Positions 33,061 to 42,394 are shown, counted from the first letter of the stretch. The stretch: DNA of 64,000 bases from Streptosporangiaceae bacterium NEAU-GS5 (GCA_017592665.1 JAGFNW010000006.1:186001-250000), one strand, 5' to 3'. The notes: generated from the sequence alone by a model not told the origin. Program-made: numbers and translations.

Positions 33061-34200
33061 TTATTGCCAGGCGTAGAGGAGCCAGCCGAGTTCGTAGGGG
33101 CGGCATTCGCGGTCGACGGCGACTGCCGGGTAGATGCGGTCGAGGGTGCCGAGGACGCCGCCGATGCCGGTGCGGCTGGCGACGGCCTTCAGGCCGCGGA
33201 CCAGTTTGCGCGGGTCTTCGCGGGCCACCTTGCGCCAGGTGAGCAGGAGCTTCTCGTCGATCAGGGATTCGGTGGATTCCGGGCGCTCCAGCATCCACAT
33301 CAAGCCCAGGGAGATCTCCGGGATGTGGGCGTCGCCGCCCGCCTCGAGCAGGTCGAGCAGGGCCATCGGCGCCATGGACAGCTGGTGGACGCTGTAGACG
33401 GGATAGCCCTCGACGACGGACCCGGTGCGGGCGTCGTAGTGCCACCACCACTGGCCCTGCTCGCCCTGCGCCTCGCAGATGCCGGCCGCGATCTGGTCGG
33501 CCACGCGCAGCGCGTCGGCGTCGCCGGTCTCGGCGTGCAGCCGGGCCAGCGCCTGGATCGGATACACCTGGTCGGCGAAGCAGCCGACGTGGCTTCGATA
33601 CCACGGGACGAGCGGGCCGCTCGCCGCGCCGAGCGCGTGCCGGTAGAGCCGGTCCGCACCGAGCCCGGACAGCATCCGCTTGCGGTGGAACTCCAGACGG
33701 TCGTCGACCGCGGCGCCCGGCAACGCGCGCGCCGCCGCGTAGGCGGCCAGGGCCCACGCCGCCTCCACCGTGTAGACCTGCGTCGCGTCCCGGGTGCGGT
33801 CGTCGATCTCGTTCAACCGCCGAAGCGCGGTCTCGGCCTCCGGATGCCTGGTCTCGGCGGCCGCCCAGCAGATCAGCGCCGTGTCGCCGAGCCCGGTCAC
33901 CTCGGGCAGCTGCTTGACCAGACGGCTCACGAGGTCGGCCGCGGTCTCGCCGCCGAGCGCCAGCCGCTGCCGGTCGGCCGGGAGGGTCGCCACGCCCAGG
34001 GCGACGATGGCCGCGTAGCGGACGCTGCGTCCTTCGCCGACCGCGTCCCAGCCGCCGCCGGGCCGGCTGACGCCGCGCCGGGTGAACACGAACTCCCCAT
34101 CCTTGTAGTGGAGCGGCAGTCCACTCACCGTCAGGTCCAGCATGGCCGTCACGAGGTCGGCCGCGGCGCCCTCGCCCAGCAGCCTCATCCGGTCACTCAC
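33061..34200 (-). CDS. unrecognised helical-repeat (alpha/alpha toroid-like) protein
   Basis: 379 residues, soluble, no signal. The sequence is a series of paired helices with aromatic turns (GQWWWHYD near 240, CFADQVYPIQALARLH near 195, YSVHQLSMAPMALLDLLE near 260), resembling alpha/alpha-barrel glycosidases or epimerases. I cannot assign a family. GTG with GGAG ribosome site overlaps the WecG-type gene stop, so it belongs to the rhamnose/initiation operon and may act on its glycan. Confidence 0.75.
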   Translation of the reverse strand: MSDRMRLLGEGAAADLVTAMLDLTVSGLPLHYKDGEFVFTRRGVSRPGGGWDAVGEGRSVRYAAIVALGVATLPADRQRLALGGETAADLVSRLVKQLPEVTGLGDTALICWAAAETRHPEAETALRRLNEIDDRTRDATQVYTVEAAWALAAYAAARALPGAAVDDRLEFHRKRMLSGLGADRLYRHALGAASGPLVPWYRSHVGCFADQVYPIQALARLHAETGDADALRVADQIAAGICEAQGEQGQWWWHYDARTGSVVEGYPVYSVHQLSMAPMALLDLLEAGGDAHIPEISLGLMWMLERPESTESLIDEKLLLTWRKVAREDPRKLVRGLKAVASRTGIGGVLGTLDRIYPAVAVDRECRPYELGWLLYAWQ

Positions 34201-34970
34201 GTACTTCTCCTCTTGTAGGCCATTTCCTGAACCACCATCAGGAGGAATCTCCCGTTGGTCTTCACGTAACGGGGGCCGAGCCGGCGTGGCTCCTGCAGCA
34301 TCCGGTAGAGCCACTCCAGCCCGAGTCTCTGCCACATCCGGGGAGCCCGGCGGGTCTTTCCGGCCAGTACGTCGAACGAACCGCCCACGCCGTGGATGAT
34401 CTTCGCCTTGGTCGCGGCGCCCCAGTCGCGTACGAAGATCTCCTTCTTCGGCGAGGTGATGCCGAGGAACAGCAGATCCGCGCCGGACGCGGCGATGTCG
34501 GCGGCCACCTCGGCCGAGTCGGCGGGATCGAAGTAGCCGTCGCGGGCTCCGGCGATCTCCAGCCCGGGGTGCCGCCGCCGGATCTCCGCCAGGAGGAGCT
34601 CCAGCACGTCAGGAGACGCACCCAGGAAATAGGGACGGTAGCCGCGGTCCTCGGCCTCGCGCAGCAACTCCGTGAAAAGGTCGATGCCGGCCACCCGCTC
34701 GGGCAGCTCGTGGCCGAGGACCTTGGACGCCCACACCACGGACTGGCCGTCGGCCAGCACCAGGTCGCAGTCGACCACGGACTGCCGGAGGTCGGCGTCG
34801 GCCCGCATGTTGACCAGCTTGGCCGCGTTGACCACGCCGATGCTGAGCGTGCGGCCCTCGTCGATGGCGCCGACGCAGCGGCCGAGCACCTCGCCCATGG
34901 TCAGCGCGTCGAGCGGCGCGCCGAGGATCTGTGCTCGGGAACGTTCCTGCCATCCGGGCACCGCAGCCAT
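34197..34970 (-). CDS. WecG/TagA/CpsF family glycosyltransferase
   Basis: 257 residues. Signature blocks: TLSIGVVNAAKLVNMRAD, LVLADGQSVVWASKVLG, RVAGIDLFTELL, FLGITSPKKEIFVRDW and HGVGGSFDVLAGKTRRAPRMW. It transfers an N-acetylmannosamine-type sugar onto a polyprenyl-linked acceptor. ATG 34970 (GGGGAGGG five bases upstream) is preferred to the overlapping GTG 34973. Confidence 0.9.
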   Translation of the reverse strand: MAAVPGWQERSRAQILGAPLDALTMGEVLGRCVGAIDEGRTLSIGVVNAAKLVNMRADADLRQSVVDCDLVLADGQSVVWASKVLGHELPERVAGIDLFTELLREAEDRGYRPYFLGASPDVLELLLAEIRRRHPGLEIAGARDGYFDPADSAEVAADIAASGADLLFLGITSPKKEIFVRDWGAATKAKIIHGVGGSFDVLAGKTRRAPRMWQRLGLEWLYRMLQEPRRLGPRYVKTNGRFLLMVVQEMAYKRRST

Positions 34971-35824
34971 CACGCCCTCCCCACAAGGTGGGGCCACGCG
35001 TCGTGGAGCGCTTCCCGCCATCCCCGCATGGGGGGCAGGCCGGCGGCGCGCCATCCTTCGTGACCCAGCACGCTGAACCCCGGACGGCTGGCCGGTCTCG
35101 GGAAATCGCGCGTGGTTGCAGACCGTACTCGCTCCGGGTCCGCACCGGAAAGGGTGAAGATTTCCCGCGCGAAGCCGTTCCAGGTGGTCTGCCCCGCGTT
35201 GGTGCCGTGGTAGACGCCGGGCGGCGCGCCGGCCCGCGCCAGCGCGACGATCTGGGCCGCAAGGTCGGCCGACCAGGTGGGCTGGCCGTGCTGGTCGTCG
35301 ACCACCTTGACGGGGCCGTCTCCGGCGGCCAGCCGTCGCATGGTGTGCGCGAAGTTGGGGCCGTGCGCCCCGTAGAGCCAGGCCGTGCGGACCACGGTCG
35401 CGCCGTGCGCCAGCGCGGCCCGCTCTCCGGCGAGCTTGGTCCTCCCGTACGCGTTGACGGGCCCGACCGGGTCGTCCTCTCCGTACGGCGTGCTCGCCGT
35501 ACCAGGGAAGACGTAGTCGGTGGAGATATGGATCAGGCGGGCGCCGTACATGTCCGATGCGGCGGCGAGGGCCTCGACGGCGTGGCCGTTGACCGCGAGG
35601 GCCGCGTCCTCCTGGGCCTCGGCGTCGTCGACGGCCGTCCAGGCCGCGCAGTTGACCACGACGTCCGGCTTGAGATCGCGTACGGCCTCGGCCGCCGCGC
35701 CCGGAACGCAGATGTCGAGCAGGTCGCGCCCGGCCGCGGTCACGTCTTCGGCATCCCGGCGCAGCAACGCCACGAGGTCCGTCCCGAGCATGCCCGACGC
35801 CCCGGTCACCAGCCATCTGGTCAT
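34970..35824 (-). CDS. rmlD: dTDP-4-dehydrorhamnose reductase
   Basis: 284 residues. TGASGMLG near residue 7, VVVNCAAWTAVDDAE, HISTDYVFPG and catalytic YGRTKLAGE. Last step to dTDP-L-rhamnose or a related 6-deoxysugar, NAD(P)H-dependent. The ATG overlaps the upstream stop (ATGA), and its own stop overlaps the WecG-type start. Confidence 0.92.
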   Translation of the reverse strand: MTRWLVTGASGMLGTDLVALLRRDAEDVTAAGRDLLDICVPGAAAEAVRDLKPDVVVNCAAWTAVDDAEAQEDAALAVNGHAVEALAAASDMYGARLIHISTDYVFPGTASTPYGEDDPVGPVNAYGRTKLAGERAALAHGATVVRTAWLYGAHGPNFAHTMRRLAAGDGPVKVVDDQHGQPTWSADLAAQIVALARAGAPPGVYHGTNAGQTTWNGFAREIFTLSGADPERVRSATTRDFPRPASRPGFSVLGHEGWRAAGLPPMRGWREALHDAWPHLVGRA

Positions 35825-36822
35825 CGCACGTCTCCTGGAAGCGTGAGGTCGGTGAGCACGGCGCGGTGGTCGCTGCCGGGCATGGGGATGACCCGGAAGG
35901 CGCGCACGGCGATCCGGGGGTCGGCCAGCACGTGGTCGATCGCGATCTTCCGGATGAACCAGGGCTGGCCGATGTAGGGCCACGTGGTGCGCAGGCCCAT
36001 ACCGGTGACGTCGGCGGCGTCGCGGTAGCCGGTGGCGATCAGGTCGCGCATCACCCGGTGGTCGAGCGTGGAGTTGAAGTCGCCGCCGAGGATCCGCAGG
36101 CGCCCGCCCGCCGGGGGCAGCGCGCGGACGCTGGACTCCCAGCACGCGCTCCGCCAGCCGCCGGACGGCGCGCACGCGTGCACGGCCACGAAGTCGACCA
36201 GCTGGTCGCCAGGGAGGGAGAGCGTGGTCGCGACCTGGTTGGGGCCATCTCCAGGGATGAGCTTCCCCGGGGTCATGGGGTAGCGGGCGTAGATCGCCGT
36301 GCCCTTGGCGTACGCGTCGTCGAAGACCGCGTGGAACGGCAGGAACTCGGCGATCCCCGCCTTGTCCATGGCCTCACGCAGGCCGGGCTCGTATTCGAAG
36401 ACGGCGAGGACGTCGGGGCGGATGCGCTGGATCGAGTCCAACAGGGTGTCCGCCGTGACGGCGCTGTGGTACAGGTTCGCGGTCAGCACGCGGAGCGCCG
36501 GGCCCGAGACCACCGGATTCCGGTCGCCGAACGCGCGCGGCGCGACGACGGCGACCAGGACCACGCTCACGGCGAGCGCCGTCAGCGCCACCGGCCAGCG
36601 CCGCAGCACGAGCGCGAGCGCCGTCGGCACGAGCGAGGCCGCAGCCGCGTACGGAGTGAACGACACCAGCTGCGACCAGCGGAACTTCGGCTCCCATCCG
36701 AACACGCGGAGGAACGCCCACCCTGCGAAGGGCAGCACGAGCGTCCACAGGACGGCCGAGACCCAGCGGCGCGCCGGCGCGGCCGTGGCGATCGTGTGGG
36801 CCGCGAGCGCGGTGTTGGTCAC
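35821..36822 (-). CDS. membrane-anchored endonuclease/exonuclease/phosphatase family protein
   Basis: 333 residues. Three N-terminal membrane helices (to about residue 100) and then an EEP domain: LTANLYHSAVT, VFEYEP, GGDFNSTLDHRVM and GSDHRAVLTDL with the metal and catalytic residues. EEP proteins with this topology are widespread in actinobacteria; the substrate could be a nucleotide sugar, lipid phosphate or nucleic acid. GTG overlaps the rmlB stop. Confidence 0.82.
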   Translation of the reverse strand: MTNTALAAHTIATAAPARRWVSAVLWTLVLPFAGWAFLRVFGWEPKFRWSQLVSFTPYAAAASLVPTALALVLRRWPVALTALAVSVVLVAVVAPRAFGDRNPVVSGPALRVLTANLYHSAVTADTLLDSIQRIRPDVLAVFEYEPGLREAMDKAGIAEFLPFHAVFDDAYAKGTAIYARYPMTPGKLIPGDGPNQVATTLSLPGDQLVDFVAVHACAPSGGWRSACWESSVRALPPAGGRLRILGGDFNSTLDHRVMRDLIATGYRDAADVTGMGLRTTWPYIGQPWFIRKIAIDHVLADPRIAVRAFRVIPMPGSDHRAVLTDLTLPGDVR

Positions 36823-37796
36823 CGGGCGCCCATCGAGGCGCGCAGCGGCTTCCACCAGGAGGGGTTGTCCACGTACCACTCGATCGTGGCGGCCAGGCCC
36901 TCTTCGAAGCCGACCTCAGGCGCGTAGCCGAGGGCGCGGAGCTTGGCGTCGGACAGCGAGTAGCGGCGGTCGTGGCCCTTGCGGTCGGGCACCCGCTCGA
37001 TCATCTCGCGCGGCGCGTCCAGGGCGTCGAGGATGCGCTCGGTGAGCTCCAGGTTGGTCAGCTCGGCAGTGCCGGCGATGTGGTAGATCTCGCCCGGCTC
37101 GCCCCGCTCGGCCACCAGCTGGATGCCCTGGCAGTGGTCGGCCACGTGGATCCAGTCGCGGACGTTGCCGCCGTCGCCGTAGAGCGGCACGTGGCGGCCC
37201 TCGATCAGATTGGTGGCGAAGCGCGGGATGACCTTCTCGGGGTGCTGGTAGGGGCCGTAGTTGTTGCCGCAGCGGGTGATCGACACGGGCAGCCCGTGGG
37301 TGATCGCGTACGCGCGGGCGATCAGGTCGCCGCCGGCCTTCGCGGCCGAATAGGGCGAGCGCGGCGCCAGTGGGGCCGACTCGTCCCAGGAGCCCTCGGC
37401 GATCGTGCCGTAGACCTCGTCGGTGGAGACCTGGATCACCTTGGGGATCCGGGCCGTCAGGCAGGCGTCGAGGAGCGTCTGGGTGCCCAGCACGTTCGTA
37501 CGGACGAAGTCGGCGGCCCCGTCGATGGAACGATCTACGTGGGACTCCGCCGCGAAGTGCAGGACGACGTCATGACCTGGCAGGACGTCGGCCAGCAGAC
37601 GCCCGTCGCAGACGTCGCCCCGCACGAAGGTGTAGCGGCCCTCGACCGGAGCCAGATTGGCCAGATTGCCGGCGTACGTCAGCCGGTCGTAGACCGTGAC
37701 CGAAGCACCGGCGAAAGCCGGGAATCCACCCGACAGAACCGTACGAACATATTGAGAGCCGATGAATCCAGCACCACCGGTGACGAAAATCTTCAC
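36819..37796 (-). CDS. rmlB: dTDP-glucose 4,6-dehydratase
   Basis: 325 residues. TGGAGFIGSQYVR, HFAAESHVDRSIDGAADFV, the catalytic STDEVYG, YSAAKAGGDL (YxxxK) and RCGNNYGPYQHPEKVIPRF. Converts dTDP-glucose to the 4-keto-6-deoxy sugar. GTG 37796 is chosen because the fold starts there; an upstream ATG near 37835 would add a non-conserved stretch. First gene of the leftward rmlB-EEP-rmlD-wecG-toroid operon. Confidence 0.95.
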   Translation of the reverse strand: MKIFVTGGAGFIGSQYVRTVLSGGFPAFAGASVTVYDRLTYAGNLANLAPVEGRYTFVRGDVCDGRLLADVLPGHDVVLHFAAESHVDRSIDGAADFVRTNVLGTQTLLDACLTARIPKVIQVSTDEVYGTIAEGSWDESAPLAPRSPYSAAKAGGDLIARAYAITHGLPVSITRCGNNYGPYQHPEKVIPRFATNLIEGRHVPLYGDGGNVRDWIHVADHCQGIQLVAERGEPGEIYHIAGTAELTNLELTERILDALDAPREMIERVPDRKGHDRRYSLSDAKLRALGYAPEVGFEEGLAATIEWYVDNPSWWKPLRASMGAR

Positions 37797-37867
37797 GTTG
37801 GAATCCCACACCCACCTGTACGCCGTCGAAGACATCTTAGAAGCGACGCTTTGTGACTCGTTTCGGT

Positions 37868-37879
37868 TGACATCTGTCA
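37868..37879. promoter_or_regulatory. 12-bp palindrome in the rmlB/oxygenase gap
   Basis: TGACA-tc-TGTCA lies between the divergent rmlB and oxygenase genes and includes a TTGACA that could serve as a rightward -35. No convincing -10 box follows at 16-18 bp, so the promoter call is weak. Confidence 0.3.
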
Positions 37880-37983
37880 GAGAGGTAATCGTGTCACCCA
37901 AGGGACCCCCCGGCTTCACCAGTAACGGCTAGCATTCGGGAGTCTGCCGCCAAAGGAACGGTCCACCGAGGGGAGCACCACTC

Positions 37984-38880
37984 ATGACCACGGTCTATTC
38001 CAACAGCGGTGTGGATGACGACACACGGCGCACCATGCTCTACACGGGCGATATCTTCGTCTATCCGGCGTCTCCGGCGTCCGCCGAGCTGATCGGGTTC
38101 GCCCGGGAGCGCATTGAGGAGGCCTTCCGGGGCCGAGACCCGGAGACGGCGCAGTACGAAATGCCCGTGGAGGAGTTCGCCGCGCTGCTCGCCGATCTGA
38201 AGCCCCGCTTCATTCATCATCGCCAGTGCAAGAAGTTGTTGCCGATGGTGATCGAAGAAGCCGACTGCGACCTCGACCTGACCTACTTCGACGTGCCGCG
38301 GCTGCGCACCTCGACCTCGCATGACTACCTGACCTCCGGCATCTCCTACGCCTTCCACCCGCACCGCGACTGCTGGTATTCGGCCCCCTTCAACCAGATC
38401 AACTGGTGGATCCCCATCTATCCGGTGGTCGCCGAGAATGTCATGGCGTTCCACACGCAGTATTTCGACCGCCCCGTGGCCAACGGCAGCGCCCGCTACG
38501 ACTACGCCGAGTGGAATCGCAGCTCCCGTCACACGGCCGCCCAGCACGTCCAGAACGACACCCGGGAGCAGCCGCGTCCCGAGGAGCCGATCGAGCTCGA
38601 CCCGCAGGTCCGGGTCGTCCCCGAGGCCGGGGGCAAGATGATGTTCTCCGGCGCCCAGCTGCACTCCACCGTCCCCAACACCTCCGGCCGCACCCGCTTC
38701 AGCATCGACTTCCGCACGGTCCACGTCGGCGACGTGCGTGACCGCGTGGGCGCCCCCAACGTCGACGCCTCCTGCACCGGCACCACGCTCCGCGATTTCG
38801 TCCGCTGCTCCGACCTTGGGCGGATGCCGGAGGACCTGGCCGTCGCTTATGAGAAGGAAGCCCTCCTGATCAGGAGCTGA
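37984..38880 (+). CDS. phytanoyl-CoA-dioxygenase-like Fe(II) oxygenase, paralogue 2
   Basis: 298 residues, same length as the 21323-22219 protein and colinear with it. Iron ligands H.D in FHPHRDCWYS and His in FSGAQLHSTVPN; Arg in RTRFSIDFRT. GAGGGGAG ribosome site before ATG. Differences cluster in the lid regions (NRSSRHTAAQHV versus QAVERPAAAQHI), consistent with related but distinct substrates. 11-bp convergent overlap with rmlA. Confidence 0.82.
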   Translation: MTTVYSNSGVDDDTRRTMLYTGDIFVYPASPASAELIGFARERIEEAFRGRDPETAQYEMPVEEFAALLADLKPRFIHHRQCKKLLPMVIEEADCDLDLTYFDVPRLRTSTSHDYLTSGISYAFHPHRDCWYSAPFNQINWWIPIYPVVAENVMAFHTQYFDRPVANGSARYDYAEWNRSSRHTAAQHVQNDTREQPRPEEPIELDPQVRVVPEAGGKMMFSGAQLHSTVPNTSGRTRFSIDFRTVHVGDVRDRVGAPNVDASCTGTTLRDFVRCSDLGRMPEDLAVAYEKEALLIRS

Positions 38881-39937
38881 TCTGCACCCGGCTCTCGTCG
38901 CCCAGGATGAGGCGGTGAGCGCGCGGCACGCGGGGCGCGGGGGTCACCTCCGCGCCCCTTCCGATGAGGGAGGCCTCGATCCGGCCGACCCCCCGGATCG
39001 ACGCGCCCTTGAGCACGATCGAATATTCGATCTCGCTGTCGGCCACCTGGCAGCCGTCGGCGATCGAGGTGAACGGACCCACATAGGAGTCGCGGATCAG
39101 TGCGTCCCGCCCGATGACGGCCGGGCCTACGATGCGCGAGCGCTCCACCACCGCGCCGGCCTCGATCGCGACCCGCCCGATGATCTCGCTGTGCGCGTCG
39201 ACGCGGCCGTCCTCGCGCGGTTCTACGCTCTCCAGGACCAGCCGGTTGACCTCGAGCATGTCGGCGACGTTTCCGGTGTCCTTCCAGTAGCCGGAGATGA
39301 TCGTGGAGTCCACCCGCCGGCCCGTGTCGAGCAGCCCCTGGATGGCGTCGGTGATCTCCAGCTCGCCGCGCCACGACGGCTTCAGCTCGGCCACGGCCGC
39401 GTGCACGGCCGGCGAGAACAGGTAGACGCCGACCAGTGCGAGGTCGCTCTTGGGCTCGCGCGGCTTCTCCTCCAGCCCCACCACGCGGCCGTCCGGGCCG
39501 AGCTCGGCCACGCCGAACTGCCGCGGGTCGCCCACCTTGGTCAGCATGATCTGCGCCGCCGGCCCCTCGCGCCGGAACGTCTCGACGATGTCGTTGATCC
39601 CACCGACGATGAAGTTGTCGCCGAGGTACATGACGAAGTCGTCCTCGCCCAGGTAGTCGCGGGCGATCAGGACCGCGTGCGCCAGCCCGAGGGGGGCCGC
39701 CTGGCGCAGGTAGGTGACCTCGAGGCCGAACCGCGACCCGTCGCCGACGGCGGCCTCGATCTCGGCCTGGGTGTCCCCCACGACCATGCCGACCTCGCGC
39801 ACGCCGGCCGCCGCGACCGCCTCGAGCCCGTAGAACAGCACGGGCTTGTTGGCCACCGGGACCAGCTGCTTGGCCTGGGTGTGCGTGATGGGCCGCAGCC
39901 GGGTCCCCGAACCTCCGGCCAGCACCAGGGCTTTCAT
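38870..39937 (-). CDS. rmlA: glucose-1-phosphate thymidylyltransferase, long form
   Basis: 355 residues. LAGGSGTRLRPIT, KQLVPVANKPVLFYG, YLGDNFIVGGI and EEKPREPKSDLALVGVYLF. The C-terminal 110 residues add a left-handed beta-helix of hexapeptide repeats (SEIIGRVAIEAGAVVERS), as in long actinobacterial RmlA-like enzymes. It makes dTDP-glucose for the pathway. Its start abuts the stop of the sugar transferase gene. Confidence 0.93.
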   Translation of the reverse strand: MKALVLAGGSGTRLRPITHTQAKQLVPVANKPVLFYGLEAVAAAGVREVGMVVGDTQAEIEAAVGDGSRFGLEVTYLRQAAPLGLAHAVLIARDYLGEDDFVMYLGDNFIVGGINDIVETFRREGPAAQIMLTKVGDPRQFGVAELGPDGRVVGLEEKPREPKSDLALVGVYLFSPAVHAAVAELKPSWRGELEITDAIQGLLDTGRRVDSTIISGYWKDTGNVADMLEVNRLVLESVEPREDGRVDAHSEIIGRVAIEAGAVVERSRIVGPAVIGRDALIRDSYVGPFTSIADGCQVADSEIEYSIVLKGASIRGVGRIEASLIGRGAEVTPAPRVPRAHRLILGDESRVQISS

Positions 39938-41404
39938 TTAATAGGCGCCTTCCGCGCTCATGACCGCCGACACGGTCTTCCACAGGATCTGAATGTCCAA
40001 AGCGAGCGACCAGTTCTCGACGTATCGAAGGTCGAGCCGTACGGACTCTTCCCACGACAGGTCGGAGCGGCCGCTGACCTGCCAGAGGCCTGTCATGCCC
40101 GGCTTGACGACCAGGCGGCGGCGCACGTCCGAGCCGTATTGCTCGACCTCGTCGGGCAGCGGCGGACGCGGTCCCACCAGTGACATGTCGCCCCGCAACA
40201 CGTTGATGAGCTGCGGCAACTCATCCAGCGAGTAGCGGCGCAGCACCACGCCGACGCGGGTGATGCGTGGATCGTTCCGAATCTTGAAAAGCACCCCGTT
40301 GTGTTCGTTCGCGGCCTCGAGCATCTTCTTGTGCCGCTCGGCGTCCTGGTGCATGGTGCGGAACTTGACCACGTCGAACTCGCGGCCGCCCCGGCCGACC
40401 CGGACCTGCCGGAACAGCGCCGGACCCGAGCTGGTGGAGCGGATCAGCACGCCGATCACCAGCATCGGCAGGGCCAGCACGAACAGCAGGAGCGCGGCCA
40501 CGATCCGGTCGAATCCGCTCTTGAGCAGGTGGCCCGTGCCGTCGATGCGCGGGTGCTCCACGTGCAGCAGCGGCATGCCGGCCACGGGGCGGATGGTGGT
40601 CCGCGGGCCGGCCACGTCGAGCAGGGCGGGGGCGACGAACAGGTCCGTGCCGCGGCTCTCGATGCTCCAGGCGAGCCGGCGCAGCGCCGCGCCGTCGAGT
40701 TCGGGGCAGGCCAGCACCGCGACCGCGTGCGCGTCCACCTTGTCGACCACCTCGGGCACGTCGCCGAAGTCGCCGAGCACCGGCACACCGTCGATGCCGT
40801 CCCTGCGCCGCTGGAACTGCCCGTACGGCAGGCAGACCGCGACCACCTTCATCCCGTGGTACGGCTGGCGCCGGAACTGGGAGACGAGGTTGCGCGCCGA
40901 GGCACGATGGCCGACGACCACCACGCGGCGCATGTGGTCGCCGCGGGCGCGCAGCCGGTGGAGGCCCTTGCGCATCCGGTGCCGGAACAAAAGGGTCATG
41001 AAGACCGTGACCGGAAGTCCGGCGACGACATAGCTGCGCGCGACCTCGGCCTGCACCATGTAGGACCCGATGGCGACGAATGCCGTGAGTCCCATCCAGG
41101 CGTTGATGACCGCCCGGAACTCCTCGGTCCCCTCACCCAGAATGCGTTTCCGGTGCCCGCCGGCCAGCCCGAGCGCGAGCGGCCAGGACAGCGCGAGCGC
41201 GGCGCCGAACACCGCGTCGAAGATCGAGATGAACATGCCCAGCGCGTAGTGGCGGACCGCGACCACGCCGCCCAACGCGATCAGGGCGCAGCACAGGTCT
41301 CCGAAGACCAGCAACTTCTGGTACGCGCGCGTCCAGAAGCCAGGCGAGACGCTCCGCCCTGGCTCGGGCACCAGCAGTTCTGGTAACCCTGAGGGATGTT
41401 CCAT
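39938..41404 (-). CDS. polyprenyl-phosphate sugar phosphotransferase (initiating, WbaP/CpsE type)
   Basis: 488 residues. Four or five N-terminal helices, a central Rossmann-like CoA-binding-type domain (about 150-290), one more helix, then the catalytic domain: PALFRQVRVGRGGREFDVVKF, RRYSLDELPQLINVLRGDMS and LVGPRPPLPDEV. It starts repeat-unit assembly by moving a sugar phosphate to undecaprenyl phosphate. ATG 41404 is chosen over GTG 41416. Confidence 0.9.
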   Translation of the reverse strand: MEHPSGLPELLVPEPGRSVSPGFWTRAYQKLLVFGDLCCALIALGGVVAVRHYALGMFISIFDAVFGAALALSWPLALGLAGGHRKRILGEGTEEFRAVINAWMGLTAFVAIGSYMVQAEVARSYVVAGLPVTVFMTLLFRHRMRKGLHRLRARGDHMRRVVVVGHRASARNLVSQFRRQPYHGMKVVAVCLPYGQFQRRRDGIDGVPVLGDFGDVPEVVDKVDAHAVAVLACPELDGAALRRLAWSIESRGTDLFVAPALLDVAGPRTTIRPVAGMPLLHVEHPRIDGTGHLLKSGFDRIVAALLLFVLALPMLVIGVLIRSTSSGPALFRQVRVGRGGREFDVVKFRTMHQDAERHKKMLEAANEHNGVLFKIRNDPRITRVGVVLRRYSLDELPQLINVLRGDMSLVGPRPPLPDEVEQYGSDVRRRLVVKPGMTGLWQVSGRSDLSWEESVRLDLRYVENWSLALDIQILWKTVSAVMSAEGAY

Positions 41405-41416
41405 CGGCCCACACAC

Positions 41417-41621
41417 CCCGCACCCTGATTAGTGGCTTGCGAGAGATTGACGCACGTATGGTCCTACTGGTTGTCATGCGACTGCAGGGACTCGTGGTGC
41501 GCTGTGGCCGGCTAGATCGATACTAGTTACGAACGGATCATCGGGGGAACATTTTCGTCTGTCCAGAACCGGCCGTTCTGAGCGCTTGACGGAACGCTCC
41601 ACACGTGATCTGGGGCTCCCT
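41417..41621. other. intergenic region without a recognisable gene
   Basis: Spacer between the divergent sugar transferase and enoyl-CoA hydratase genes. Apart from the promoter of the latter at its right end, no coding ORF, hairpin or repeat could be supported. Confidence 0.5.
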
Positions 41622-41650
41622 TTGCACAGGTCGAGACCGAATCATATTCT
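41622..41650 (+). promoter_or_regulatory. promoter of the enoyl-CoA hydratase gene
   Basis: -35 TTGCAC (41622-41627), 17-bp spacer, -10 TATTCT (41645-41650), ATG 6 bases later: the clearest leaderless promoter in the window. Confidence 0.6.
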
Positions 41651-41656
41651 GCGGCC

Positions 41657-42394
41657 ATGGCTGTTGAGGTAGCCCGTTCGGGCGCCGTTCTCACCGTTGT
41701 CATCGATCGGCCGGATGTCCGAAACGCGGTAGATGGGCCGACCGCGCAAGCCCTCGCCGACGCGTTCCGCGCGTTCGAGACCGACGAGGAGGCGGCCGTG
41801 GCCGTGCTCTGGGGAGCGGGCGGCACGTTCTGTTCCGGAGCCGATCTGCACGCCGTGGGCACGCCGGACGGCAACCGCGTCGACGCGGACGGCGACGGCC
41901 CCATGGGGCCCACCCGGATGCGCCTGTCGAAGCCGGTCATCGCCGCGGTCGAGGGCTACGCCGTGGCCGGCGGGCTGGAGCTCGCCCTGTGGTGCGATCT
42001 GCGGGTGGCCGCCGAGGACGCCACGTTCGGGGTGTTCTGCCGGCGCTGGGGCGTCCCGTTGATCGACGGCGGCACCGTGCGGCTGCCGCGGATCGTCGGG
42101 CTCGGCCGGGCGCTCGACCTTATTCTCACCGGCCGGCCCGTGCCGGCTCCGGAGGCGTACGAGATGGGGCTGGTCAACCGGGTCGTGCCAGCGGGCACCG
42201 CGCGGCGGCATGCCGAGGAGCTGGCCGCCCAGCTCGCGGCGCTGCCGCAGGCGTGCCTGCGCAACGACCGCATGTCCGCGCTCGAGAGCCGGTCGCTCGA
42301 CGACGAGTTCCACTATGGCCTCGCCTCCCTGCGCGCCGGGATGGCCGAGGGCGTGGCCCGCTTCCAATCGGGCCAGGGACGACACGGAAGCTAG
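41657..42394 (+). CDS. enoyl-CoA hydratase/isomerase family protein
   Basis: 245 residues, crotonase fold. Oxyanion-hole segments FCSGADLHAVG near residue 57 and AAVEGYAVAGGLELALWCDLR near 97. The first catalytic Glu position (near GVPLIDGGTVRL) is Asp/Gly-like rather than a clear Glu, so the reaction may differ. Its stop overlaps the convergent neighbour's stop through CTAG. Confidence 0.85.
   Translation: MAVEVARSGAVLTVVIDRPDVRNAVDGPTAQALADAFRAFETDEEAAVAVLWGAGGTFCSGADLHAVGTPDGNRVDADGDGPMGPTRMRLSKPVIAAVEGYAVAGGLELALWCDLRVAAEDATFGVFCRRWGVPLIDGGTVRLPRIVGLGRALDLILTGRPVPAPEAYEMGLVNRVVPAGTARRHAEELAAQLAALPQACLRNDRMSALESRSLDDEFHYGLASLRAGMAEGVARFQSGQGRHGS

Noticed and set aside
37867-37895. Strong rightward promoter with TTGACA
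   Set aside because: No acceptable -10 box at 16-18 bp; the TTGACA is part of a palindrome instead.
9571-41404. Antibiotic (glycosylated polyketide) gene cluster
   Set aside because: Deoxysugar genes are present but there is no PKS, NRPS or aglycone gene; flippase, polymerase and Wzz-like genes fit a polysaccharide locus.
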